From Nitrospirota bacterium (lineage in GTDB: Bacteria > Nitrospirota_A > Leptospirillia > Leptospirillales > Leptospirillaceae), in assembly GCA_027415455.1 (NCBI GenBank), contig DAIBSV010000036.1, forward strand, positions 1-13,931: a DNA stretch of 13,931 nt, written 5' to 3'. Position numbers and translations under genes: made by a program. Numbering within the stretch: the stretch's first letter is position 1; each line of letters starts with the position of its first letter. A model generated the notes under the pieces. That model did not search any database, was not told where the DNA came from, and saw only the letters and a list, made by a program, of their open reading frames with translations. Below, piece by piece: positions 1 through 5,537 of this stretch.

Positions 1-28
1 CGGCTTTCCTTCGAAAAATCGGTCCTGA
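1..28 (+). CDS. 3' end of an EAL-domain gene (partial)
   Basis: The first complete codons read GFPSKNRS followed by TGA at 26-28. The same residues and stop end the truncated EAL reading frame at 1081-1083, and the DNA of both copies is identical over bases 1-43 versus 1056-1098. I infer that the gene entering from the left is an EAL-family cyclic-di-GMP phosphodiesterase whose 3' end was duplicated. Only eight codons are visible, so whether this copy is intact cannot be judged here. Confidence 0.45.
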
Positions 29-84
29 AAAGACCCCTTTCAGAGCCTCGAGGAACAGGGTGGCCGTCCCAACCACACCGACGT
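1..84 (-). pseudogene. Remnant of a P-type ATPase 3' end (duplicate)
   Basis: Read on the minus strand this encodes VGTATLFLEALKGVFSGPIFRRKA, matching the C-terminus of the full ATPase at 1048-3390 with one substitution (F for V) in this stretch. Similarity ends near base 84, and an in-frame TAG lies a few codons further upstream in the minus reading direction, so this is a cut-off tail and not a gene. At DNA level I count seven differences in 84 positions against 1056-1139, with the first 43 bases identical. It marks one end of a duplication or integration event. Confidence 0.8.
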
Positions 85-181
85 CTGTCGATCCCCCCTA
101 TTATTCCCTTTTCTCTCCCCTTCAGACTGCTTCACTGGTCCCGCCTTCGTTTCCCATAAAACACGTAATAAGTTATTTTGT

Positions 182-208
182 CTCTGTTTTAGGGATAAGG
201 GAACAGAG
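182..208. repeat. Inverted repeat upstream of lipoprotein promoter
   Basis: CTCTGTT at 182-188 is exactly complementary to AACAGAG at 202-208, with a 13-base spacer. It lies just upstream of the promoter candidates at 223-259, so it could be an operator, or the end of a transcript from the left. An odd palindrome AATAAGTTATT lies nearby at 167-177. No function can be assigned. Confidence 0.3.
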
Positions 209-222
209 CCAGAACATCGCTT

Positions 223-259
223 TTGAATGCTTGAATTGTATTTTTTTATAAGCTAAGAT
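223..259 (+). promoter_or_regulatory. Sigma-70 promoter(s) for the lipoprotein gene
   Basis: Two overlapping matches are visible. TTGAAT (223-228) is 18 bases from TATAAG (247-252). A second TTGAAT (231-236) is 17 bases from TAAGAT (254-259). Both would start transcription about 45-55 bases before the ATG at 313. The surrounding DNA is AT-rich, which raises the chance of random matches, but spacing and position fit a promoter for the small gene that follows. Confidence 0.5.
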
Positions 260-312
260 GATTACGGATTGATAATTAAATCATTAATAAAAATTAAAAG
301 CATGGAGGAGTA

Positions 313-630
313 ATGAAAAAAATTACACAAAGAATCGCCTTGCTGACAATTGGTCTTGGGTTTCTCGGGGGATGCGTATCCATAAATTCGAGCGCTATTT
401 CAGAGGTTTCAAATGCGTCTTCGGGACAAGCTGTCAAGGTGACAGTCTCGGGAGACCCTGGCATTTTGCATCTTATGGCCCCAAAAGATCTTACTCAAAA
501 AGCGAATCAGGAACTTCTTTCTAAATGCTCAAGTGGTAAATTGACCGATGTTCAAACCCAGTTAAGTACAAGGGACTTTCTGGGAATTGTTCAGATTTAC
601 AAGGTAAGAGCATCAGCTGTTTGTCAATAA
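313..630 (+). CDS. Small predicted lipoprotein, function unknown
   Basis: This 105-residue protein has a lipoprotein signal: a KK start, a hydrophobic stretch from about residue 8 to 17, and a lipobox LGGC at 18-21. Cleavage and lipidation at Cys21 would give a mature protein of about 85 residues anchored to a membrane. A strong ribosome site, GGAGGAG, sits 2 bases before the ATG. The mature part has Cys52-region and C-terminal cysteines (CSSG and a final CQ) that could form a disulfide; I recognise no domain. The gene and its flanks are clearly AT-richer than the rest of the window and use A/T-ending codons, so it looks horizontally acquired. It has its own promoter, is followed by a strong stem-loop, and lies between the two halves of a duplicated gene junction, so it is probably cargo of the inserted segment. 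Confidence 0.75.
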   Translation: MKKITQRIALLTIGLGFLGGCVSINSSAISEVSNASSGQAVKVTVSGDPGILHLMAPKDLTQKANQELLSKCSSGKLTDVQTQLSTRDFLGIVQIYKVRASAVCQ

Positions 631-666
631 GTATTAGGGGTTTTTCTCGTTGTTTATCAGTCCGAT

Positions 667-699
667 GAATGAAAAGGGGTGATACACCCCTTTTCATTC
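667..699. terminator. 15-bp perfect stem-loop after lipoprotein gene
   Basis: Bases 667-681 (GAATGAAAAGGGGTG) are exactly complementary to 685-699, leaving a loop of only three bases, ATA. It starts 36 bases after the lipoprotein stop, so a transcription terminator or mRNA-stabilising hairpin is the simplest reading. There is no T-run after either arm; the only T-run is inside the right arm, so it is not a textbook intrinsic terminator. A mobile-element end or protein-binding palindrome is also possible. Confidence 0.5.
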
Positions 700-840
700 G
701 GCTATGTCGTCGATTCCAAAGAGCTCTTCACCCTTTGGTGCAGACGCTCGCTCAGCTTGCGAGACTGACGCGTGACCGATCGACAACGTTACCCAAAAAA
801 GCCATGTCAGGTGCACTTTTTTTGCCCGCACTTTCTCGTC
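700..840. other. Non-coding junction DNA, nothing recognised
   Basis: Between the stem-loop and the start of EAL similarity I find no credible gene, RNA or insertion-sequence end. Short open frames exist, but they start inside the stem-loop or lack ribosome sites, and their translations resemble nothing I know. This is probably the right-hand end of the inserted segment, with the junction to EAL coding sequence near 835-850. Confidence 0.4.
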
Positions 841-1083
841 AAGACCCCCAAAATTGAAATCGTCCGGCTGATCGTTCTCCTTGCCCGGGCCCTCTCGCTT
901 GAAACCTGCGCGGAAGGGGTCGAGACTGAGGAGGAGCGCGCCTTTCTGGAAGGGCTATCCGTCACCTGTTTTCAGGGATATCTGGCGAGCCCTCCCCTTC
1001 CCTACGAGTCCTTTCTCTCCCGGATGGAGTCGTCCGCTCCCTCCCTTTCAGGCGCCGGCTTTCCTTCGAAAAATCGGTCCTGA
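841..1083 (+). pseudogene. 5'-truncated EAL-domain phosphodiesterase
   Basis: The frame encodes the C-terminal third of an EAL domain: EIVRLIVLLARALSL, then CAEGVETEEERAFLEGL, then FQGYLASPPLPYESF, matching the family's conserved AEGVET helix/strand and the QGYL..PPLP end. EAL domains hydrolyse cyclic-di-GMP. The catalytic N-terminal part (EAL motif, metal ligands, DDFG segment) is missing, and no start codon with a ribosome site is present, so the fragment should be inactive. It ends with the same GFPSKNRS-stop as the gene end at 1-28, and its last 36 bases overlap the 3' end of the convergent ATPase gene. Similarity fades upstream of about codon KTPK at 841-852. Confidence 0.8.
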
Positions 1084-3390
1084 AAAGACCCCTTTCAGTG
1101 CCTCGAGGACCAGGGTCGCCGTCCCCACCACTCCCATGACCCCGAACAGGACGGGCAGGGGAAGGGGGGTCAGCAGGAACGGTGTGGATGAAAGAAGTCC
1201 GGCCAGCAGGACGTCCGTTCCCAGAATCAGAAGGAGTGTCCGGGAGGGAGGGGCGCTCGTCATGGGGCCGGGATGGCGGACGACGAGGACGTTTCCGATG
1301 CCGGTGAGAACGAGAGTCAGGAAGGAGAGGGTCTGGCATTGTTCCGGAGAAAGATGAAGGAGAGTCTGTCCTGTGAGGAAGACGGAAAAGGTCAGGAGGA
1401 GCCAGAGGGCCGCCAACAGAAAGCCCCGGGTCATCGTCCGGGGAACATCGATCGGATCGGGAGAGCCTGAAGGGGTGACACGGTCGCTCGCCAGGGCCAT
1501 GGTGACGAAGTCGTTCGTGAAGATGAGAAGGAGAATCTGCAGGGATCCGATGACGGCGGTGTGGAGAAACAGGAGCCCCCCCGTGAGGAAGAAGGCGATC
1601 TCGATGGTCTTCACGATCTTGTTCAGAATGTAGCTCTGAAGCCTTCGGGTGACCCTCCGCCCCTCGAGGACGACCAAGGCGAGTCCGGAAAGTCCGGGGG
1701 AGAGAAGGACAAGGCCAGCAGATGCCCGGGCGATGTCGGTGGCGTGGGACACCGCGATCCCGACCTCCGCCTGTCTGAGGGCCGGCGCGTCGTTGACCCC
1801 GTCTCCGGTCATGCCGACGATATGGCCTTTCTCCTGAAGCTTCCGGACGAGAAGGAACTTGTCTTCCGGAAGGATTCCCGCGAAGAGATCGCAGTCGTCC
1901 GGAAAGGATAGGGTTCGCTCCGAACATGGGCGGCCGGACAGACCCAGGGCCTGGGCCACGGGGGCGGCGGCTTCCGGGGTGTCTCCGGTTGCGAGCCGGA
2001 TCCGGACCCCCAGTGCCCGGAGACGGTCGATCGTGGCGCGGCTGTCCTTTCGGAGGGGATCCGAAAAAGACAGGACACCCAAAAGCGTGAATGGGCCGTT
2101 CTCGGGTCCGGAGAGGACGGCGACCGGCCTCTGTCCCCCGGGCGAGATCTCGGGAAGGGGGTCGGTCAGAAGGCCCAGGGAGGCGAGCAGGGGGGGAGAT
2201 CCCTTGATGACCCGGATCTTCGAGGAATTTTTTTCAAGAATGGCCTCCGTCCGCTTGGTGGAGGGGTCGAATGGGGTGAAGGAGATCCGGCGGGTCCCGG
2301 GATCCGGAGAAAGATTCCGGCGGGTCCCCTCAGCCAGGATCGCCCGGTCGAGCGGATCGAGGGTCGCGTCGTCGGAGGCCGCCATGGCGGCGGAGAGCAG
2401 GGCCTCTTCCGAGTGCCCGGCGGCGGGTCGGGCCTCAAGGAGGGTCAGCGTGTTTTCCGTCAGGGTTCCCGTCTTGTCGCAGACCAGCTCGTCCATGGCC
2501 GCTGCATCCGAAATCGCCGACAGCCGGGTGACGAGGACCTGGAGCTTTCCCAGGGTCGCCGCGGACAGGGCGTTGGCCAGTGTGAACATGGGGGGAAGGG
2601 CGATGGGGATGGCCGAAAGGAGGAGGATCAGAATAAAGGCGGCGATGCCGGAAAGCGAGAGTCCGATTTTGAGGGAGAGGGGAACCAGGACGAGGGCCAG
2701 AACGAGATCCATCACGAGGAGGGAGCGGACGATCTGGAGAACCGTCGCCTCGGCATGGCTTCTTGTCTCGGCGTCGTGGACGAGCTGGACGGTCCGGCCG
2801 TAGGCGCAGTTATTTCCAGTCTGCGTCACCATCCCCGATCCTTCCCCGCGCCGCACGACCGTTCCGGCGAAGAGGGTGTCTCCCGGAGCTTTCTGGACCG
2901 CAAGGGATTCTCCGGTAAGGGAAGACTGGTCGAGCAGGGGGGTTCCGGTGCGGAGGATCATGTCGGCCGGGACAAAGTCGCCCATGCGGACATGGACCAG
3001 ATCCCCCGGAACGATCCATCGGGCGGGCACCGTCGTCCAGACCCCGTCCCGGCGCACGCGGGCCATCACCTCCATCTGGTCCCTGAGCAGACGGAGGGCG
3101 GCTTTTCCTTTTTCTTCCTTCCGGAAGGCGAGTCCCCCGTTCAGGAGAAGGAGCGAAATGACGATCAGTCCTTCGAGCCTCTTTCCGGTGGCGATCTCGA
3201 GGGCGAAGGCCGACTCGAGCATCCAGGGAACGGGACCCCAGAACTTTCTGGCCAGAATCCACAGGGCGGAGGGTTCACGAAAAGGAACTGCGTTGGGCCC
3301 GATCCGGGCCAGTCTCTCCCGGGCAACGGTCTCGGAGAGGCCGTCTGGGGTGGAGTCAGTCCCGTCGGGTGCCGGAAAAGGGGTCTCCAC
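1048..3390 (-). CDS. P3A-type plasma-membrane H+-translocating ATPase
   Basis: This 780-residue P-type ATPase should pump protons out of the cytoplasm at the expense of ATP. Motifs in order: TGES at 159-162 (actuator dephosphorylation loop); IPIALPP at 261-267 in TM4; DKTGT with phosphorylated Asp305; KGSP at 396-399 (nucleotide binding); TGD at 468-470; and TGDGVNDAP at 528-536 (hinge). The membrane segment around 620-637 reads IFTNDFVTMALASDRV, close to the plant and fungal proton-pump TM6 sequence ending in DRV. Asp627 falls where the proton-carrying aspartate of those pumps lies, which argues for H+ over metal ions or K+. No metal-binding N-terminal domain and no extended autoinhibitory C-terminus are seen. 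The start is GTG, with AGAGGAA a few bases upstream. It lies 8 bases after the XRE-cupin gene and is surely cotranscribed. A remnant of its 3' end is duplicated at 1-84. In an acidophile it would help keep cytoplasmic pH neutral. Confidence 0.93.
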   Translation of the reverse strand: METPFPAPDGTDSTPDGLSETVARERLARIGPNAVPFREPSALWILARKFWGPVPWMLESAFALEIATGKRLEGLIVISLLLLNGGLAFRKEEKGKAALRLLRDQMEVMARVRRDGVWTTVPARWIVPGDLVHVRMGDFVPADMILRTGTPLLDQSSLTGESLAVQKAPGDTLFAGTVVRRGEGSGMVTQTGNNCAYGRTVQLVHDAETRSHAEATVLQIVRSLLVMDLVLALVLVPLSLKIGLSLSGIAAFILILLLSAIPIALPPMFTLANALSAATLGKLQVLVTRLSAISDAAAMDELVCDKTGTLTENTLTLLEARPAAGHSEEALLSAAMAASDDATLDPLDRAILAEGTRRNLSPDPGTRRISFTPFDPSTKRTEAILEKNSSKIRVIKGSPPLLASLGLLTDPLPEISPGGQRPVAVLSGPENGPFTLLGVLSFSDPLRKDSRATIDRLRALGVRIRLATGDTPEAAAPVAQALGLSGRPCSERTLSFPDDCDLFAGILPEDKFLLVRKLQEKGHIVGMTGDGVNDAPALRQAEVGIAVSHATDIARASAGLVLLSPGLSGLALVVLEGRRVTRRLQSYILNKIVKTIEIAFFLTGGLLFLHTAVIGSLQILLLIFTNDFVTMALASDRVTPSGSPDPIDVPRTMTRGFLLAALWLLLTFSVFLTGQTLLHLSPEQCQTLSFLTLVLTGIGNVLVVRHPGPMTSAPPSRTLLLILGTDVLLAGLLSSTPFLLTPLPLPVLFGVMGVVGTATLVLEALKGVFSGPIFRRKAGA
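1056..1139. repeat. Right copy of direct repeat (left copy at 1-84)
   Basis: Aligned without gaps at an offset of 1055, this stretch matches 1-84 at all but seven positions, with no difference in the first 43. The right copy is part of the intact ATPase gene. The left copy probably continues beyond the window into EAL sequence, so the full repeat may run from about 841 to 1139. The two copies bracket the AT-rich lipoprotein segment. Confidence 0.85.
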
Positions 3391-3398
3391 GCGTTCCT

Positions 3399-3944
3399 CT
3401 AGAGGGAGACGACGATCAGGATCATGGCGGGGGTTTCGTTCGGGTTTTTCCAGTTGTGCGGCTGGTGTGGGTCGAAATAGACGGCGTCCATGGAATCGAG
3501 GTCGTATTTCATTCCGTTCTGTTCGAAAATGACCCTTCCCGAAACGACGATGCCGAACTCCTCCCCCTTGACGCCGACATAGGGTTGTTCTCCGACCTCC
3601 CCTCCGGGATCGAGGGTAATGAGGATGGGCTGCATCTTTTTGCCGGACAGTCCGCGGGCCAGGGGCTCCACGGTGGCATGGGAGGAGGTGCTGTAGACGC
3701 GTCGCCTGTTTCTGGCCTGCATGAGAAGGGGGTCCACCCCGTTTTCGGGCTCGTCGAAGAGGGAGGTCACGGGAAGGGAGAGGGCGGCGCAGATTTTTTC
3801 GAGCGTGGCGATCGAGGGGGAGACGAGGCCGGCCTCGATCTGGGAGAGGGCGCTGGCGGAGATTCCCGCATTTCGGGCCAGCATGCGGAGGGAGAGCTCC
3901 CGATCCTGTCTCAGTTGGCGGATGCGTTCGCTGACCTGCTTCAT
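3399..3944 (-). CDS. XRE-family regulator with C-terminal cupin domain
   Basis: The protein has 181 residues: an N-terminal XRE helix-turn-helix (about 6-62, with AGISASALSQIEAG as recognition region and PSIATLEKICAAL after it) and a C-terminal cupin_2 barrel (about 105-178, with GEEFGIVVSGRV and DPHQPHNW). This architecture is that of PuuR-like regulators, which bind a small ligand in the cupin. I chose the ATG at 3944 because the HTH begins directly after it; the open frame runs upstream to 4163, but those extra residues look like translated promoter DNA. No Shine-Dalgarno precedes this ATG, yet a -10 box lies 6 bases upstream, pointing to a leaderless mRNA. Being first in the operon with the proton ATPase, it probably controls the pump and itself, perhaps also the divergent CDGSH gene. 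The ligand is unknown. Confidence 0.88.
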   Translation of the reverse strand: MKQVSERIRQLRQDRELSLRMLARNAGISASALSQIEAGLVSPSIATLEKICAALSLPVTSLFDEPENGVDPLLMQARNRRRVYSTSSHATVEPLARGLSGKKMQPILITLDPGGEVGEQPYVGVKGEEFGIVVSGRVIFEQNGMKYDLDSMDAVYFDPHQPHNWKNPNETPAMILIVVSL

Positions 3945-3950
3945 GACGGT

Positions 3951-3979
3951 AGTGTAAGGAAAAGGATCTCCGGGTTCAA
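3951..3979 (-). promoter_or_regulatory. Promoter for XRE-cupin/ATPase operon, leaderless
   Basis: On the minus strand, TTGAAC (3974-3979) is 17 bases from TACACT (3951-3956). A start 7 bases after the -10 box falls on the A of the ATG at 3944, which would leave no 5' leader and fits the missing ribosome site. Each hexamer matches consensus at four of six positions. A weaker alternative lies further up: TTGCAA and TAAACT with 16-base spacing on the minus strand, overlapping the divergent promoter at 4128-4156. Confidence 0.5.
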
Positions 3980-4075
3980 GAAAATTCGTGCGGGGAGATG
4001 GGGGGGCCTTAAAAACGGAGGCATTGCCGGAGGGCATTCCCCAAAAATGGAGTTGTCCCCTTACCGTGATCGGCT

Positions 4076-4098
4076 CAGGGAGCTTCGGATCCTCCCTG
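4076..4098. repeat. Inverted repeat between divergent promoters
   Basis: CAGGGAG (4076-4082) is exactly complementary to CTCCCTG (4092-4098), with a 9-base spacer. It sits in the 345-base gap between the XRE-cupin and CDGSH start codons, about 30 bases upstream of the plus-strand -35 box, where an operator would be expected. The rest of the gap holds the promoters and leader listed separately. Binding by the XRE-cupin protein is only a guess. Confidence 0.35.
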
Positions 4099-4127
4099 GA
4101 CCGGACTTTCAAAATCGACGGAAAGAG

Positions 4128-4156
4128 TTGACAAAAGTTTAAATCAAAACTAAAAT
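4128..4156 (+). promoter_or_regulatory. Strong sigma-70 promoter for CDGSH gene
   Basis: A perfect -35 box TTGACA (4128-4133) is 17 bases from TAAAAT (4151-4156, five of six matches). The region is AT-rich and is followed by a start region near 4163. This is the best housekeeping promoter in the window. It gives a leader of about 125 bases before the ATG at 4290. Confidence 0.8.
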
Positions 4157-4199
4157 TTTGCAAGTGATCAAAGAATGAGAGTTTTCCCAGTTCTTTTTC

Positions 4200-4254
4200 G
4201 GATCACCGGGGGGAGGTGATCCTCCCGCCGGGTCCGGCTGATTTCAGTCGGACC
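4200..4254 (+). promoter_or_regulatory. Structured 5' leader with two stem-loops
   Basis: First hairpin: GGATCACC (4200-4207) pairs perfectly with GGTGATCC (4215-4222). Second hairpin: GGTCCGGCTG (4231-4240) pairs with CAGTCGGACC (4245-4254), ten pairs including one G-T, around a loop of ATTT. Neither is followed by a T-run, so they are not terminators. GGAGGTGATC at 4212-4221 is complementary to the usual 16S rRNA 3' end but has no start codon 5-10 bases downstream. The true ribosome site, AAGGAGG, follows at 4278-4284. A post-transcriptional control role is possible, but I recognise no known riboswitch. Confidence 0.4.
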
Positions 4255-4289
4255 GGTCATCCCTTACGCCACCCAACAAGGAGGATTCC

Positions 4290-4475
4290 ATGGAAGTCTC
4301 CGTCAAATGCATGAAAAACGGCCCCCTGGAAATCACAGGCGAGATCGCGATCACGGACGACCACGGCCATGTGATCAAGGACGGCCAGAAGGTCCACCAC
4401 CTCTGCCGATGCGGTCATTCGGCGAAAAAGCCCTTCTGCGACGGGTCCCATACCCGGGTCCACTTCACCACCTGA
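4290..4475 (+). CDS. CDGSH-type iron-sulfur protein
   Basis: This 61-residue protein carries the whole CDGSH signature at 39-54: Cys39-x-Cys41, then Ser44, Pro48, Cys50-Asp-Gly-Ser-His54. Three cysteines and one histidine bind a redox-active, acid-labile [2Fe-2S] cluster. The N-terminal part (GPLEITGEIAITDDHG) is the short beta segment seen in bacterial single-domain CDGSH proteins. No signal peptide or membrane anchor is present, so it is cytoplasmic. The start is supported by AAGGAGG 5 bases upstream. It is a single-gene transcript between a strong promoter and a terminator, divergent from the XRE-cupin/proton-pump operon. Its physiological partner is unknown; electron transfer or iron-sulfur/redox sensing are the family roles. 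Confidence 0.92.
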   Translation: MEVSVKCMKNGPLEITGEIAITDDHGHVIKDGQKVHHLCRCGHSAKKPFCDGSHTRVHFTT

Positions 4476-4504
4476 TCCGGAGCCGGATTCCCGGCCCGCC
4501 TCCC

Positions 4505-4541
4505 GGCCCGTTTCCCCGGATTTTCGGGGACGGGCCTTTTT
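4505..4541 (+). terminator. Intrinsic terminator after CDGSH gene
   Basis: GGCCCGT (from 4505) followed by TTCCCC pairs with GGGGACGGGCC (4526-4536), with two unpaired T in the left arm and a loop around GGATTTTC. Five T follow at 4537-4541. It begins 29 bases after the CDGSH stop and separates that gene from the glyQ promoter. Confidence 0.85.
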
Positions 4542-4594
4542 CGATCCGATTCCCCTGGGTTTTTCGTCGGGAGCACGATTTCCCCGGACCCTTC

Positions 4595-4623
4595 TTGAGT
4601 CTTTCCCGCTCCTCCGCTAATAT
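4595..4623 (+). promoter_or_regulatory. Sigma-70 promoter for the glyQ operon
   Basis: TTGAGT (4595-4600) is 17 bases from TAATAT (4618-4623), each matching consensus at four of six positions. The start near 4630 leaves a leader of about 38 bases before the ATG at 4668. The leader is too short for a T-box, and none is seen, so the synthetase genes show no sign of tRNA-Gly-sensing control here. Confidence 0.65.
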
Positions 4624-4667
4624 CGAGGCAGACCTCTTGAACCCATTTTCCAGGCGGGGAGCCCCGA

Positions 4668-5537
4668 ATGACCACCTTTCAGGATATGATCATGACCCTC
4701 AAGGCCTTCTGGGCCAAGGAGGGATGTCTTCTGCTCGAACCCTACGACATGGAGATGGGGGCGGGAACCTTCCATCCGGCCACCTTCTTCGGAGCCCTGG
4801 GACCCGAGGAGACCGCCGTGGCCTATGTCCAGCCGTGCCGGCGCCCCACCGACGGCCGGTTCGGCGAGAACCCAAACCGGCTTCAGCATTATTACCAGTT
4901 TCAGGTTCTGGTCAAGCCGTCCCCCCTCCGCTCCCAGTCTCTCTATCTCAGGAGCCTGGAGGCTCTGGGACTCGACCTCTCCGCCCACGACATCCGCTTT
5001 GTCCACGACGACTGGGAATCGCCGACCCTGGGGGCCTGGGGACTTGGATGGGAGGTCTGGCTCGACGGGATGGAGGTGACCCAGTTCACCTATTTCCAGG
5101 AGGTGGCGGGGCTGCCCCTCGATCCTGTGAGCGTGGAGATAACCTACGGGCTCGAACGGCTGGCCATGTATCTCCAGGGGATTTCCAACGTCTTCGATCT
5201 TCGCTACAACGACCGGGTGACCTATGGCCGGATCTTTCAGGAAAACGAACGGCAGCAGTCGATCTTCAATTTCGAGAAGGCCGACCGGGCGGTGGTCCGG
5301 GAGCAGTTCGACTTCTGGGAGCGGGAGGCCGCGGCGCTTCTCGAGGACGGTCTCTACCGGCCCGCCTACGAAAGGGTTCTTAAAATGTCTCATTCTTTCA
5401 ACCTCCTCGACGCCCGCGGGGCGGTCGGAACGGAGGAGCGCCAGCGTCTGATCGGAAGGGTCCGGGGATGCGCCCGGAAGGTGGCCTCCCTCTATGTGTC
5501 CGCATGGGACACCGTTTCGGCCGGGAGCCGGCCATGA
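4668..5537 (+). CDS. glyQ: Glycyl-tRNA synthetase alpha subunit
   Basis: This 289-residue subunit is the catalytic half of the bacterial alpha2beta2 glycyl-tRNA synthetase, which charges tRNA-Gly with glycine in the cytoplasm. Conserved GlyQ sequence is unmistakable: [20 protein letters not shown] (about 18-37), [20 protein letters not shown] (52-71), then [15 protein letters not shown]. The length is normal for the family. A purine-rich GGGGAG precedes the ATG by 6 bases. The stop overlaps the glyS start in an ATGA (5534-5537), so the two subunits should be translationally coupled. Confidence 0.97.
   Translation: MTTFQDMIMTLKAFWAKEGCLLLEPYDMEMGAGTFHPATFFGALGPEETAVAYVQPCRRPTDGRFGENPNRLQHYYQFQVLVKPSPLRSQSLYLRSLEALGLDLSAHDIRFVHDDWESPTLGAWGLGWEVWLDGMEVTQFTYFQEVAGLPLDPVSVEITYGLERLAMYLQGISNVFDLRYNDRVTYGRIFQENERQQSIFNFEKADRAVVREQFDFWEREAAALLEDGLYRPAYERVLKMSHSFNLLDARGAVGTEERQRLIGRVRGCARKVASLYVSAWDTVSAGSRP

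Noticed and set aside
60..251. 63-residue open frame on the plus strand
   Set aside because: No ribosome site, no recognisable sequence, and it runs through the remnant/insert junction and the lipoprotein promoter.
669..857. 62-residue open frame after the lipoprotein gene
   Set aside because: Its start lies inside the perfect stem-loop, it has no ribosome site, and it ends at the EAL junction in a different frame.
1859..3402. Long open frames antisense to the ATPase (314 and 329 residues)
   Set aside because: Shadows of a GC-rich gene: arginine/glycine/serine-rich translations without family resemblance, opposite all conserved P-type motifs.
3945..4163. N-terminal extension of the XRE-cupin protein
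   Set aside because: The added 73 residues resemble no domain and would put coding sequence over both divergent promoters; the HTH starts directly after the ATG at 3944.
4307..5383. 358-residue plus-strand frame across the CDGSH and glyQ genes
   Set aside because: Overlaps two well-identified genes, a terminator and a promoter in another frame; low-complexity Pro/Arg/Gly translation.
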